Assembly (NCBI RefSeq): GCF_016894445.1
Contig: NZ_CP056775.1
Span: 4,280,001 to 4,344,000, forward strand
Origin: Dyadobacter sandarakinus
Lineage (GTDB): Bacteria > Bacteroidota > Bacteroidia > Cytophagales > Spirosomataceae
DNA length: 64,000 nt
Reading direction: 5' to 3'
Position 1 is the stretch's first letter, and the number at the start of each line of letters is the position of its first letter. Made by a program: the position numbers and the translations under genes. Below, one piece after another: positions 1 to 9,077 of the stretch. The notes under the pieces are model-generated. The model had not been told where the DNA came from. It saw only the letters and a program-made list of their open reading frames with translations, and made no database searches.

Positions 1-1
1 T

Positions 2-409
2 ACGTCTGTGGAATTCACATTGCCGCAGGCTATCAGTGAAGGAACAGAAGAGGCTTTTGCAGTGGTTTACAATAACCTGAAAGGTTTTGGTAAAATATTC
101 AGGGGAGAAGTTTCACCGTCGAAGGCACTGAGCGGCCCGATCGGCATTGCCCGGATGTTCGGCGGTGTTTGGGACTGGTCGCGTTTCTGGCGTCTTACCG
201 GTCTTCTTTCCATGGTACTTGCATTCATGAATGCATTGCCGATCCCCGCGCTGGATGGCGGGCATGCGGTCATATTGTCCTACGAAATCGTTTCAGGACG
301 CAAGCCTTCCGACCAGTTCCTTGAAAATGCCCAGAAAGTAGGGATGGTGCTCCTGCTGGGTTTAATGGCCTTCGCGATATTCAATGATGTTTGGAAAGCA
401 GTTTTCTGA
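2..409 (+). CDS. rseP: RseP-type site-2 intramembrane zinc protease, C-terminal part
   Basis: The reading frame is open from the window edge, so the start and the HExxH zinc site lie upstream. The visible 135 residues hold the end of a PDZ-linked region and the third conserved motif of the family, NALPIPALDGGH, followed by a hydrophobic segment near the C-terminus that would be the last membrane helix. RseP cleaves anti-sigma factors and leftover signal peptides in the inner membrane. The end overlaps the next gene by 26 bases, which suggests coupled translation. The family call is firm; only the N-terminus is missing. Confidence 0.9.
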   Translation, partial: TSVEFTLPQAISEGTEEAFAVVYNNLKGFGKIFRGEVSPSKALSGPIGIARMFGGVWDWSRFWRLTGLLSMVLAFMNALPIPALDGGHAVILSYEIVSGRKPSDQFLENAQKVGMVLLLGLMAFAIFNDVWKAVF

Positions 410-920
410 TAAAAGAAATAATGGGTTTCTGAGAGGAAGGTTCTTTGTGATTATTGCCGTCCTCTCTCTCCCATTTCTCCTGGCTGCTTCCCTACACGAA
501 TACCACGTCAGTGTAACCCAGATGCAGTACAATCCTGCTCAGAAGGCTTTCGAAATCAGCATCCGCATCTTTACGGACGATCTGGAAAAAGCATTGACAG
601 AAAGTGCAGGGCAGCGTATTCTCGTCAAAAATGGTGACAAAAATGACCCGCTGGTAGAGCGGTACATCCGGAAATCGTTTGTACTGACGGATGGGACCCG
701 CAAGCCTGCGGCTTTGCATTACATCGGAAAGGAACAGGAGGAAGACGCTACCTGGGTGTACCTCGAAATTCCTTATCAGGGAACACTCGCCGGTTGTCGT
801 CTTCAAAACAGTACCTTAATGGAAGTGTTTGACGATCAGGTGAATATGACCAATGTCAAATTTACTTCCGAAAAGAAGACCTACCTCTTCAAAAAAGGTC
901 AGACAATACACAATTTGTAG
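384..920 (+). CDS. DUF6702 family exported protein
   Basis: A 178-residue protein with a hydrophobic stretch at about residues 20-36 that looks like a signal peptide or anchor, followed by the HEYHVSVTQ and IRIFTDDLEKAL stretches typical of the DUF6702 family of Bacteroidota. It overlaps the end of rseP by 26 bases, an arrangement that suggests translational coupling. Members are small periplasmic or envelope proteins of unknown function usually found near rseP. Two adjacent ATG codons (384 and 387) are both possible starts. No enzymatic motif is visible. Family assignment is by recognition of the conserved core only. Confidence 0.8.
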   Translation: MMFGKQFSDKRNNGFLRGRFFVIIAVLSLPFLLAASLHEYHVSVTQMQYNPAQKAFEISIRIFTDDLEKALTESAGQRILVKNGDKNDPLVERYIRKSFVLTDGTRKPAALHYIGKEQEEDATWVYLEIPYQGTLAGCRLQNSTLMEVFDDQVNMTNVKFTSEKKTYLFKKGQTIHNL

Positions 921-1016
921 CAAAACGGCAGCTGTCAGGCAAGACGCTGGCATGGCTATTTTGTTTTACAATCCCTTTCTTCGGAAATTGATTATTTATA
1001 TATTGGGATATGATTA

Positions 1017-1033
1017 TCTGTCAATTTGACAGA
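1017..1033. promoter_or_regulatory. perfect 17-bp dyad in the lon leader (operator candidate)
   Basis: TCTGTCAA and TTGACAGA form perfect 8-bp arms around a single T. The site lies between the first in-frame ATG (1010) and the second (1040) of lon. A -7-like box TATATTGG lies at 999-1006, which would put the transcription start next to the dyad. It is not the CIRCE/HrcA sequence. A repressor site controlling lon is an inference. Confidence 0.45.
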
Positions 1034-1039
1034 ACGCCT

Positions 1040-3556
1040 ATGAAATTTGAACCTTCTGATTTATATAGTCGGCTGCTGATGTCCGATTCGGACATGGATA
1101 GCTTAGAAATTGTGCCATTGGGTGGACCGGACGGGTCCGATGAGCCCTTCGAACTTCCGAATGAACTTCCCATATTACCTATCAGACAAACTGTTCTCTT
1201 CCCGGGAATGGTAATCCCTGTGACCGTAGTACGCCAGAAAGCAATTCGTTTAGTCAAAAAAATATACCGCAACTCCGACATCAACCAGCGGATCCTCGGT
1301 GCTGTAACACAGGCTGCTCCCAACAAGGAGGACCCCACTGCGGAGGATTTGTATAACATCGGTACGGTTGCGCAGATCCTGAAAATGATCACCCTGCCGG
1401 ATGGCAACGTGACGATCATCGTACAGGGAAGGCAGCGTTTTGAAATCATGACGGTGGTGCATGAAGAGCCTTATCTTACCGCAGAGGTCAAATCCATTGA
1501 AGATTTATTTGCAAGTCCCAATAAAAAAGAGTCCAAGGCATTACTCCAGTCCCTGCGTGACGGAGCGCATAAGATCATGCGCCTCAACCCTGAAATTCCT
1601 CAGGAAGCCCGGATCGCACTTGATAATATTGAAAGCCCGATTTTCCTGATCCATTTTCTTTCTTCCAACATCAATGTGGAAGTCGCTGACAAGCAAAAGC
1701 TGCTTGAAGAAAGAAACGGTCACAAACAAGCTACCCTGCTGCTGCAATACATGATGCGGGAGATTGAAATGCTGGAACTTAAACGTGAGATCCAGACCAA
1801 AGCAAGCTCCGACATTGATCAGCAGCAACGTGATTATTTTCTACGCCAGCAGATCAAGGTACTGCACGACGAGCTTGGAATGGACAGTCCCGAGCGCGAC
1901 CTGGACGAAATCAGGCTGAAAGCTACCCAGAAAAAGTGGCCGGACACCGTGCGCAGCCATTTTGAAAAAGAGCTCAGTAAGTTACAGCGCATTAATCCCA
2001 TGGCACCCGACTACCCGGTAACGCTCAACTATCTTGAAACCTTGATAGAGCTTCCGTGGGGGCATTTTACCAAAGACAATTTTGACCTGGTACGCGCTCA
2101 GAAGATTCTTGATGCAGACCATTTTGGTCTTGAAAAAGTAAAAGAGCGTATCATAGAGTACCTCGCAGTGCTGAAACTGAAAGGTAACCTGAAAGCACCG
2201 ATCCTTTGCCTGTATGGCCCTCCGGGCGTAGGTAAAACTTCCCTGGGCAAGTCCATTGCAAAGGCGTTGAACCGGGAGTACATCCGCATGGCGCTGGGCG
2301 GTGTGCACGACGAAGCTGAGATTCGCGGTCACCGCAAGACATATATCGGTGCGATGCCCGGGAAAATCATCCAGAATATCAAAAAAGCAGGCTCAGGTAA
2401 TCCCGTTTTTATTTTAGACGAAATTGATAAAGTAAGCTCCGACTACCGGGGCGACCCTTCTTCGGCTTTGCTGGAAGTGCTTGACCCTGAACAAAATGCT
2501 TCGTTTACGGACAATTACCTGGAAGTGGAGTATGATCTTTCAAAAGTGCTTTTTGTAGCGACAGCGAATGGTCTGGATACGATTCATCCCGCCCTGCGCG
2601 ACCGGATGGAGATCATTGAGATGACCGGTTATACCATTGAGGAAAAACTGCAGATTGCCAAAAGGTACCTGCTTCCCAAGCAGCGCAAAGACCACGGGCT
2701 GAAATCCAATGATATCAAGCTGGAAGACGGTGCATTGCTGCGCATTATTGAAGGATATACCCGCGAGTCGGGCGTACGGAACCTGGAACAAAAGATCGGG
2801 ACGGTAATCCGGAAAGTGGCGAAGTCTGTGGCGATGGAGCAGGAGTACCCGCGTACGATCAAGGCGGCCCAGATAGAAAAGTATCTCGGTGCAGAGATCT
2901 TTGATAAAGACCTTTACCAGGATAATGACTTTGCAGGCGTGGTTACCGGGCTTGCATGGACTTCCGTAGGCGGCGAAATATTATTTATTGAAACCAGTCT
3001 CAGCCGCGGCAAAGGTAACCTGACGCTCTCGGGTCAGCTGGGTGATGTGATGAAGGAATCGGCCGTAGCTGCCCTCTCCTACCTCAAAGCCAATGCCGAC
3101 CGCCTGGGTATCGATTACCGCATTTTTAACTATTACGATCTCCATGTGCACGTACCTGCGGGTGCTGTCCCCAAAGACGGACCGTCTGCCGGTGTCACGA
3201 TGGCTACTTCCATGGCATCTATATTTACGCAGCGGAAAGTGAAGCCGTACATTGCGATGACCGGAGAGATTACGCTGCGCGGCAAGGTGCTGCCAGTGGG
3301 CGGTGTGAAGGAGAAAATCCTTGCAGCACGCAGGGCAGGTGTGCGGGAGATTATTCTTTGTATCAAAAACAAAAAGGATGTGGAGGAAGTACCTGCCAAC
3401 TACATCAAGGACCTTAGTTTCCATTATGTAGACCAGGTTGATGAGGTGCTGAACATTGCATTGCTCCCCGAAAAAGTAAAAAATGCAACGCAGTTTGTTT
3501 TTCCCGACGAGAAGAAAGAGAAGGAAGAAGCCGGCTACGTAACCCTTGGGGTATAG
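1040..3556 (+). CDS. lon: ATP-dependent Lon protease
   Basis: This 838-residue protein is a complete Lon: N-terminal substrate-binding LON domain (LPILPIRQTVLFPG), coiled-coil region, AAA+ module with Walker A GPPGVGKT at about residues 393-400 and Walker B FILDEID, and a C-terminal protease domain. The catalytic dyad is Ser716 in PKDGPSAG and Lys759 in GGVKEK, 43 residues apart as in E. coli (S679/K722). It degrades misfolded and regulatory proteins in the cytoplasm. An in-frame ATG at 1010 would add ten residues; I prefer 1040 because a perfect dyad lies between the two. A strong terminator follows. Confidence 0.97.
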   Translation: MKFEPSDLYSRLLMSDSDMDSLEIVPLGGPDGSDEPFELPNELPILPIRQTVLFPGMVIPVTVVRQKAIRLVKKIYRNSDINQRILGAVTQAAPNKEDPTAEDLYNIGTVAQILKMITLPDGNVTIIVQGRQRFEIMTVVHEEPYLTAEVKSIEDLFASPNKKESKALLQSLRDGAHKIMRLNPEIPQEARIALDNIESPIFLIHFLSSNINVEVADKQKLLEERNGHKQATLLLQYMMREIEMLELKREIQTKASSDIDQQQRDYFLRQQIKVLHDELGMDSPERDLDEIRLKATQKKWPDTVRSHFEKELSKLQRINPMAPDYPVTLNYLETLIELPWGHFTKDNFDLVRAQKILDADHFGLEKVKERIIEYLAVLKLKGNLKAPILCLYGPPGVGKTSLGKSIAKALNREYIRMALGGVHDEAEIRGHRKTYIGAMPGKIIQNIKKAGSGNPVFILDEIDKVSSDYRGDPSSALLEVLDPEQNASFTDNYLEVEYDLSKVLFVATANGLDTIHPALRDRMEIIEMTGYTIEEKLQIAKRYLLPKQRKDHGLKSNDIKLEDGALLRIIEGYTRESGVRNLEQKIGTVIRKVAKSVAMEQEYPRTIKAAQIEKYLGAEIFDKDLYQDNDFAGVVTGLAWTSVGGEILFIETSLSRGKGNLTLSGQLGDVMKESAVAALSYLKANADRLGIDYRIFNYYDLHVHVPAGAVPKDGPSAGVTMATSMASIFTQRKVKPYIAMTGEITLRGKVLPVGGVKEKILAARRAGVREIILCIKNKKDVEEVPANYIKDLSFHYVDQVDEVLNIALLPEKVKNATQFVFPDEKKEKEEAGYVTLGV

Positions 3557-3576
3557 ATTTTTATAGGACATACAAG

Positions 3577-3604
3577 AAAAGAGACGCTTTCGGGCGTCTC
3601 TTTT
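3577..3604 (+). terminator. rho-independent terminator after lon
   Basis: GAGACGC and GCGTCTC pair around a six-base loop, with four A before and four T after extending the stem to eleven pairs. It lies 20 bases past the lon stop codon. Confidence 0.88.
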
Positions 3605-3662
3605 GCTTAGGGGTGGTTATTTGGAAAAACCGTCCCATATACTGGATTTTAAATTGAGATCA

Positions 3663-5141
3663 ATGCTGCTTTCACCACAACTGCTGGCCCAGCGCCCGGG
3701 ACTCGTCCCCGACTACGAACGTCTTTTATCCCTGCCCGAAAAGGTGATTCAGTTTGGTACGGGTGTGCTCCTGCGTGGCCTGCCCGACTATTTTATCCAT
3801 AAAGCAAATGAGCAGGGGATTTTCAATGGGCGTATTGTGGTTGTAAAATCGACGGGTGGTACGACCAGCGACTTTGAGCAGCAGCAGCATATCTTTTCCC
3901 ACAGCATCCGTGGCATTGAAAATGGGACAGAGACAGACGAATTTATCATCAACACCGCCATCAGCCGCACGCTTACAGCAAGCGAAAACTGGTCTGACAT
4001 CCTGGCCTGCGCACGCAATCCGGAGCTGAACATTGTTATTTCCAACACAACTGAAGTGGGGATTCAACTGGTAGAAGATGACATTTTTGCCAGTCCTCCT
4101 GCGTCTTTCCCAGGAAAACTTACCGCTTACCTGCTCGAACGTTTCAATGCACTTGGCGGCGATGCCGGAACCGGGATGATTATCATACCCACCGAGCTGA
4201 TCGTTGAAAACGGCACCCGCCTGCGCGAGATCGTACTGGAACAAGCTTCGAGGCACGGGCTGGACGCTTCTTTCCGACGCTGGCTGGAAGAAGACAACTA
4301 TTTTTGCGATTCATTGGTAGACAGGATTGTACCCGGCAAGCCCGACTTGTCCGTAGTCGCAGAGATCCTGGCAAAACACGACTTTGAGGATGAGCTGTTT
4401 ATTGTTTCTGAGGTATACCGGCTTTGGGCAATCGAAGGAAATGATTTTGTAAAATCACGTCTCAGCTTTGCACAGGCAGATTCTGGTGTGATTGTCGCGC
4501 CAGACATTGATTTGTTCAGAGAACTGAAACTTCGCCTGCTCAATGGCACTCATACGCTTACATCAGGTTACTGTTTTCTGAAAGGTTTTGACCTGGTGTC
4601 ACAAACCCAGGCCGATCCGGAAGCAGCCGCCTTTGTTCGCGGGCTGATGCTGGAAGAACTGGCCCCAGCCATTCCTTACGAAGTGGATCCTGCCCAGGCA
4701 CAAACCTTCGGAGAGCAGGTACTTGACCGCTTCCGAAATCCATTTATCCGTCATCAGCTGGTAGATATCACGGTGCAGTATACCGCCAAAATGAAAATGC
4801 GCAACATCCCTACGCTGTTGAACCACTACCGGCACAGCGAGCGGGTACCGCAGCGATTTGCAGAAGGATTTGCAGCGTATCTAAGATTTATGAAGCCTGT
4901 TTATCACAAAAATGGCGCTTATTACGGTGAAAGAAATGGGGAGCCTTACTCCATCCGGTGCGACTCGGCTGCATATTTTGATGAAAAGTGGAAGAATGCA
5001 GCCTCACCTGCTGACCTGGCTGCGCAGGTACTGGGGGATGTTTCTGTATGGGGAACGGACCTGACGCTGCTTCCGGGCTTTCTGGATGCGGTGCAGGGCT
5101 ATATGCTGGAAGGTACCGGCATCTCGCCCGAAGAACTCTGA
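3663..5141 (+). CDS. uxaB: tagaturonate reductase (altronate oxidoreductase), UxaB family
   Basis: A 492-residue member of the mannitol/altronate dehydrogenase family with the N-terminal nucleotide-binding segment (VIQFGTGVLLRG), the NTTEVG stretch, and the C-terminal helical domain beginning around LLNGTHTLTSG. It reduces tagaturonate to altronate with NADH in galacturonate breakdown; close family members can act on fructuronate, so specificity is not proven. An upstream in-frame ATG at 3603 lies inside the lon terminator, so I chose 3663. It faces the uronate genes on the other strand. Its stop codon abuts the stop of the next, convergent gene with no bases between. Confidence 0.88.
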   Translation: MLLSPQLLAQRPGLVPDYERLLSLPEKVIQFGTGVLLRGLPDYFIHKANEQGIFNGRIVVVKSTGGTTSDFEQQQHIFSHSIRGIENGTETDEFIINTAISRTLTASENWSDILACARNPELNIVISNTTEVGIQLVEDDIFASPPASFPGKLTAYLLERFNALGGDAGTGMIIIPTELIVENGTRLREIVLEQASRHGLDASFRRWLEEDNYFCDSLVDRIVPGKPDLSVVAEILAKHDFEDELFIVSEVYRLWAIEGNDFVKSRLSFAQADSGVIVAPDIDLFRELKLRLLNGTHTLTSGYCFLKGFDLVSQTQADPEAAAFVRGLMLEELAPAIPYEVDPAQAQTFGEQVLDRFRNPFIRHQLVDITVQYTAKMKMRNIPTLLNHYRHSERVPQRFAEGFAAYLRFMKPVYHKNGAYYGERNGEPYSIRCDSAAYFDEKWKNAASPADLAAQVLGDVSVWGTDLTLLPGFLDAVQGYMLEGTGISPEEL

Positions 5142-5864
5142 TTATTCTATCCGCCAGGTACGCAGCTGGCGGTATACGTCTACTGCGGGCATTTCATCGG
5201 AGCTGTAATACACAGCTTCGTGCCCGGTAGTTCTGATTTCCAGGAAAGGCTTCGCTTTTTTGTTTACGTAAAGCCTCACAGGCTGCCCGTCAACTGTTTT
5301 GAAGCTGCCCTTCGCAAAATTTCCTGCCGCGAAACCATTTGTTTTATGCGAAATGGGCGGCAGCTCCCGCACCAGCGCGATGCCGGTAATATCGTCCTTA
5401 TCGATCCTGATACCGTACATTCCTTTAATCTGCACCTGATCGATCGTCAGAAATACCTCACTGTTACGCAAACTGGCAAATAATTGCATGCCTATGGCGA
5501 TGGTAATCACCACCAGTATGGCCATCCCTACAAAAGTTCCGACCCGCTGACCGCTCGTGCCGTGGTAAAAAGTCACCCCTTTCCCAATCAGAAAAACATA
5601 GGAAAGCAGTGGGTACAGGATCAGGTAAGCACTTGCCCAGTTGTTATTAATGCTTTGAAGAATGAGGTAGCCGGCCAGCAGCGTAGCGCCCAGAATCAGG
5701 TGAAAACGCTTGAAAAAGCGCAGGTACTGCTCAATATCCATTTTAGCACGATCCGCCTCCGACATGGTATTGTATCCGGAGAGGATGTACTTCGCATTGT
5801 TGACGGTTACGAAAAAACCGAGCAAGGTGAAGGTCAGTGATAAAATTATTGCGGCGGTAAACAT
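5142..5864 (-). CDS. DUF3784 membrane protein with C-terminal PH-like domain
   Basis: A 240-residue membrane protein. The first 130 residues carry about four hydrophobic helices and the LSGYNTMSEADRAKMD motif typical of DUF3784. The remaining soluble part (about residues 135-240) is beta-rich and looks like a bacterial pleckstrin-homology-like domain, as in other DUF3784 proteins of this phylum. No catalytic residues are seen and the function is unknown. It is convergent with uxaB with zero gap and probably transcribed alone. Confidence 0.7.
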   Translation of the reverse strand: MFTAAIILSLTFTLLGFFVTVNNAKYILSGYNTMSEADRAKMDIEQYLRFFKRFHLILGATLLAGYLILQSINNNWASAYLILYPLLSYVFLIGKGVTFYHGTSGQRVGTFVGMAILVVITIAIGMQLFASLRNSEVFLTIDQVQIKGMYGIRIDKDDITGIALVRELPPISHKTNGFAAGNFAKGSFKTVDGQPVRLYVNKKAKPFLEIRTTGHEAVYYSSDEMPAVDVYRQLRTWRIE

Positions 5865-5979
5865 ATAAATGACTAAACGTAAAACGGTTACTCACTTTTA
5901 AAATTAAAAAGTATTGGTATCATTTTTTGGCATTGCTGTAAAATTTTTGAACCAGCTCTTATCTGAAAACGTCCACACA

Positions 5980-7152
5980 GTGAAAAAATCCGCCAAAATA
6001 ATGATCGGAGTAGTGGTACTCCTGATCATAGCCCGCTTACTGCTCCCCTACTTTGTGCTGAGATATGTGAATAAAGTGCTCGCTGATATGGACGGCTATA
6101 CAGGGCATATTTCCGATGTGGACATCCACCTGATCCGGGGTGCCTATCAGATTGACAGCATGAACATCCGCAAGATCAATGGGAAGATCAAAGAACCATT
6201 TATCAGCATTCCGCAGATGGACCTGGCCATACAGTGGGAGCCGATCCTCAAAGGAAAACTCGTGGCAGAGGTAAAATGTACCCGCCCGGAGGTCAACTTT
6301 GCATTCAGCGATAACGAAAGTGCCAGCCAGACGGGTAAGGAAAACGATTGGACACAGGTGATCAAAGACCTGTTACCCATTGAAATAAACCGTTTTGTGA
6401 TTAATGATGGGAGGATTAACCTCACCAGCATTGTCACGCAGCCCAGGACAGACCTTTCCCTGAACAACTTTAACCTGGAAATCGAGAATATCCGGAATGT
6501 GGAAGAAAAAGGCAGAAAACTTCCCTCCCCGGTGCACGCGACGGGAGATATGCCGGGATTCGGCGGAAAGCTCATTTTTGATGCCAACATGATGCTGCTG
6601 AAACAAATCCCGGACTTTGATTACAACATGCGTTTGCAGGATCTGCAGCTTGTGAAGCTGAACAATCTCTCGCGACAGTATGGTAACATTGATTTTGAAA
6701 AAGGCTCCCTGACCGTAGTCAGTGAAATGGAAATGAAGGATGGCAAGCTGGAAGGCTATCTGAAACCACTGACGAAGGATATGAAGATCTTCAAGCTGAA
6801 AGAAGAGAACCGGAACGTAGGCCAGTTTTTCCGGGAGTTGCTGGCAGAAACAGGCTCATTTATCCTTGAAAATAAAAAACGGGACCAGGTAGCTACGCGC
6901 ATTCCCTTAAAAGGCGACATTGGCAATATTTCCACAGACCTCTGGCCGATTGTCATCAATGTACTCCGGAATGCCTACGTAGAGGCCTTTAAGGCCGAAT
7001 ACGACTCGTCACTCAATCTGAAAGATACGATCAAGCAGGTAAGGAAAGACCGGAAGGAAAAGCGGAAAGAGAAAAAAGAAGCCCGGAAAGAAAAGCGGAA
7101 AGCGCGTAAAGAGAAGAGAAAAGAAGCCCGCGAAGCACGCAAAAAGGATTAA
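5980..7152 (+). CDS. AsmA/DUF748-like membrane-anchored protein with polybasic tail
   Basis: From the GTG at 5980 the protein has 390 residues: a short basic N-terminus, one transmembrane helix (about residues 6-25), then a long beta-rich periplasmic part resembling DUF748/AsmA-like proteins, and a striking tail of about 38 residues made almost only of Lys, Arg, Glu and Ala. AsmA-like proteins are linked to lipid transport and outer-membrane homeostasis. A TTG at 5914 could extend the N-terminus by 22 residues, but the GTG gives the better anchor sequence. The tail could bind acidic surfaces or nucleic acid, which is an inference. Confidence 0.7.
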   Translation: MKKSAKIMIGVVVLLIIARLLLPYFVLRYVNKVLADMDGYTGHISDVDIHLIRGAYQIDSMNIRKINGKIKEPFISIPQMDLAIQWEPILKGKLVAEVKCTRPEVNFAFSDNESASQTGKENDWTQVIKDLLPIEINRFVINDGRINLTSIVTQPRTDLSLNNFNLEIENIRNVEEKGRKLPSPVHATGDMPGFGGKLIFDANMMLLKQIPDFDYNMRLQDLQLVKLNNLSRQYGNIDFEKGSLTVVSEMEMKDGKLEGYLKPLTKDMKIFKLKEENRNVGQFFRELLAETGSFILENKKRDQVATRIPLKGDIGNISTDLWPIVINVLRNAYVEAFKAEYDSSLNLKDTIKQVRKDRKEKRKEKKEARKEKRKARKEKRKEAREARKKD

Positions 7153-7183
7153 TGTTTTTTGATAAAAAAACGGTAAGCTGACT

Positions 7184-7220
7184 AGTATACCTGAGTTCTT
7201 ATCCTGAACTCAGGTATACT
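7184..7220. terminator. perfect 15-bp inverted repeat between convergent genes
   Basis: AGTATACCTGAGTTC and its exact complement flank a seven-base loop. It lies between the ends of the AsmA-like gene (+) and eda (-). On the minus strand a run of seven T follows about 13 bases after the stem; on the plus strand no T run follows. It is probably a transcription end or mRNA-stabilising hairpin. Confidence 0.55.
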
Positions 7221-7231
7221 GAGCCATAATT

Positions 7232-7897
7232 TCAGCTTCCTTTTCTGAATGCACTCACAAGCGCAATGCTGTCGGCTACCTTTTGCTCGATCCAGCCATA
7301 ATCTCCTGCCGCAAGCACATCTTTGGGAAACAGGTTAGATCCCAGACCTACCGCATAGGCACCGGCACCGAACCACTCATTGATGCTTTCGGACGTAGGC
7401 TGCACGCCGCCGGTCACCATAATTTTGACCTTGGGCATAGGCCCGCGGATCGCCCGCAGAAACTTTGATCCTACCACCTCACCCGGGAAAAGCTTTACCA
7501 CTTCCGCCCCGGCCTGCTGTGCATTGTAGATCTCCGTGAGCGTGGATACACCCGGAATCCAGGGAATGTTGGCTTTCAGACAAGCTGCACCCACCGCAGG
7601 GTTCAAGCAGGGCGTGACAATGAAGTCAGCACCGGCATCAATGTACTTTTGAGCAGTTTCGGCATCGTAGATTGTACCGATACCCATAGCCATACCGGGC
7701 AGGCTCTCTTTGGTATATGCCACCAATGCAGTGAATACATTGTACGCATTCTCACCCCGGTTTGTAAACTCAAATGCCCGGGCACCGCCCCGGTAACTGG
7801 CATTGATCACTTCCTTGGCCACTTCTACGTCGGCATCGTAAAAAAGCGGAAGTATGCCCACTTCATTGAGTAAAATCAGAATTGTTTCTTTATCCAT
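7232..7897 (-). CDS. eda: 2-keto-3-deoxy-6-phosphogluconate (KDPG) aldolase
   Basis: A 221-residue class I aldolase of the KDPG/KHG family. It splits KDPG into pyruvate and glyceraldehyde-3-phosphate in the cytoplasm. The Schiff-base lysine is Lys135 in VVKLFPG and the general acid/base is Glu43 in FEFTNRG, matching the spacing of E. coli Eda (E45, K133). The IVTPCLNP and TGGV phosphate-binding loops are present. I chose the ATG that opens with MDKET; a GTG twelve bases upstream is less likely. It follows kdgK by 58 bases on the same strand and completes uronate breakdown. Confidence 0.93.
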   Translation of the reverse strand: MDKETILILLNEVGILPLFYDADVEVAKEVINASYRGGARAFEFTNRGENAYNVFTALVAYTKESLPGMAMGIGTIYDAETAQKYIDAGADFIVTPCLNPAVGAACLKANIPWIPGVSTLTEIYNAQQAGAEVVKLFPGEVVGSKFLRAIRGPMPKVKIMVTGGVQPTSESINEWFGAGAYAVGLGSNLFPKDVLAAGDYGWIEQKVADSIALVSAFRKGS

Positions 7898-7955
7898 ATC
7901 AGCATGCACCGGCCCGTGTCCGGCGGCTTGTTGGTTTTTTGGGTACTATAGCAGC

Positions 7956-8951
7956 TTATCTTTTGATACGTCCGGAAGTCTCTCCCTGTCTGATCGCCTC
8001 TACTTCGGCGATGGTCGAGATCAGTGCATCACCTTCAATGGTATGTTTAAGGGCTGAGGCAGCAACGCCGAATTCAAGGGCTTTCTGCTGATCATCAAAG
8101 GTAATCAGACCATGGATCAGCCCTGCAATGAATGCATCGCCCCCGCCTACGCGGTCCACGATGGGATTAATCTCGACGTCTTCCGTTTCAAGCAGTTCGG
8201 TACCATTCCAGAGATAGGCGCGCAATAGATTGTGCGAGGCACTGATGGAGGTTCTTTTGGTATCTACAACCATTCTTACCTGCGGATAAGCCTGCTGAAG
8301 ATTGACGCAGGATTGTTTAAAATCGTTTCCGTAAATACCGAAAATCTCTTTGATATTTTCACTGTTGGCAATTACAATGTCGGTTCCGGCTGTGAGTGCA
8401 GGCAGTATCTCTGAGGGCTTTTTACCGTATTTCCATAAGTTGGCCCGGTAAAAAATATCCCCCGAAACCGTGAGTCCGTATTTCCGGGCTACTTTGATTC
8501 CTTCCAGCAAGGTATCCGCAGCGCCCTGTGACAAGGCCGGCGTAATGCCCGCCCAGTGAAACCATTTGGCATCTTTCAGGATACTTTCCCAATCCACATC
8601 CGCCGGGCTTACCTCAGCCAGTGAAGAGTTGGCCCGGTCGTAAACGATCTGGCTTCCGCGCAATGCAGCACCGGTTTCCAGAAAATAAACCGCCATACGC
8701 GGCCCGCCATAAACGATATGCGAAATGTCCACACCATGAAAATGCAGGTACTGGGCCGCAGCCCGGCCAATAGGAGAATCGGGAAAGCGGGTGACGTGGG
8801 CCGTATGATGCCCCCAGTATGCCAGGGCGGTGGAAACATTGGCCTCGCCGCCGGCATAAGTCACATTAAGTTGTCGTGCCTGTTCAAAACGTGAGAAACC
8901 GGGAGTTGAAAGCCGCATGAGGACTTCTCCGAAAGAGACTATCTGAGCCAT
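7956..8951 (-). CDS. kdgK: 2-keto-3-deoxygluconate (KDG) kinase, PfkB family
   Basis: A 331-residue PfkB-family sugar kinase. It has the N-terminal substrate motif (GEVLMRLS, YAGGEANVS) and the C-terminal signature DRVGGGDAFIAG, whose Asp is the catalytic base next to the anion hole. It phosphorylates KDG to KDPG, linking the uronate genes upstream with the aldolase downstream. A terminator separates it from uxaC, so kdgK-eda may form its own transcript. KDG kinase is preferred over other PfkB activities because of the neighbours. Confidence 0.88.
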   Translation of the reverse strand: MAQIVSFGEVLMRLSTPGFSRFEQARQLNVTYAGGEANVSTALAYWGHHTAHVTRFPDSPIGRAAAQYLHFHGVDISHIVYGGPRMAVYFLETGAALRGSQIVYDRANSSLAEVSPADVDWESILKDAKWFHWAGITPALSQGAADTLLEGIKVARKYGLTVSGDIFYRANLWKYGKKPSEILPALTAGTDIVIANSENIKEIFGIYGNDFKQSCVNLQQAYPQVRMVVDTKRTSISASHNLLRAYLWNGTELLETEDVEINPIVDRVGGGDAFIAGLIHGLITFDDQQKALEFGVAASALKHTIEGDALISTIAEVEAIRQGETSGRIKR

Positions 8952-9019
8952 ATTAATGCTTTACTGCTTTCGTCACCGTGACAGGGCGCAGCTTGTTAGG
9001 TTGAATTTGATTACCGTCC

Positions 9020-9058
9020 AAAAATAAAGAAAATAGCCCAATCACCTGACCGGGCTAT
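9020..9058 (-). terminator. terminator after uxaC
   Basis: On the minus strand ATAGCCC and GGGCTAT pair around a twelve-base loop and are followed by a T-rich tract. It lies 20 bases past the uxaC stop, between uxaC and kdgK. Confidence 0.75.
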
Positions 9059-9077
9059 CTCGTTGGTTTTGATTTTA

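Noticed and set aside
7034..7152. Polybasic tail as a sequencing or frameshift artefact
   Set aside because: The frame is open to a normal stop codon and codon use matches the rest of the gene.
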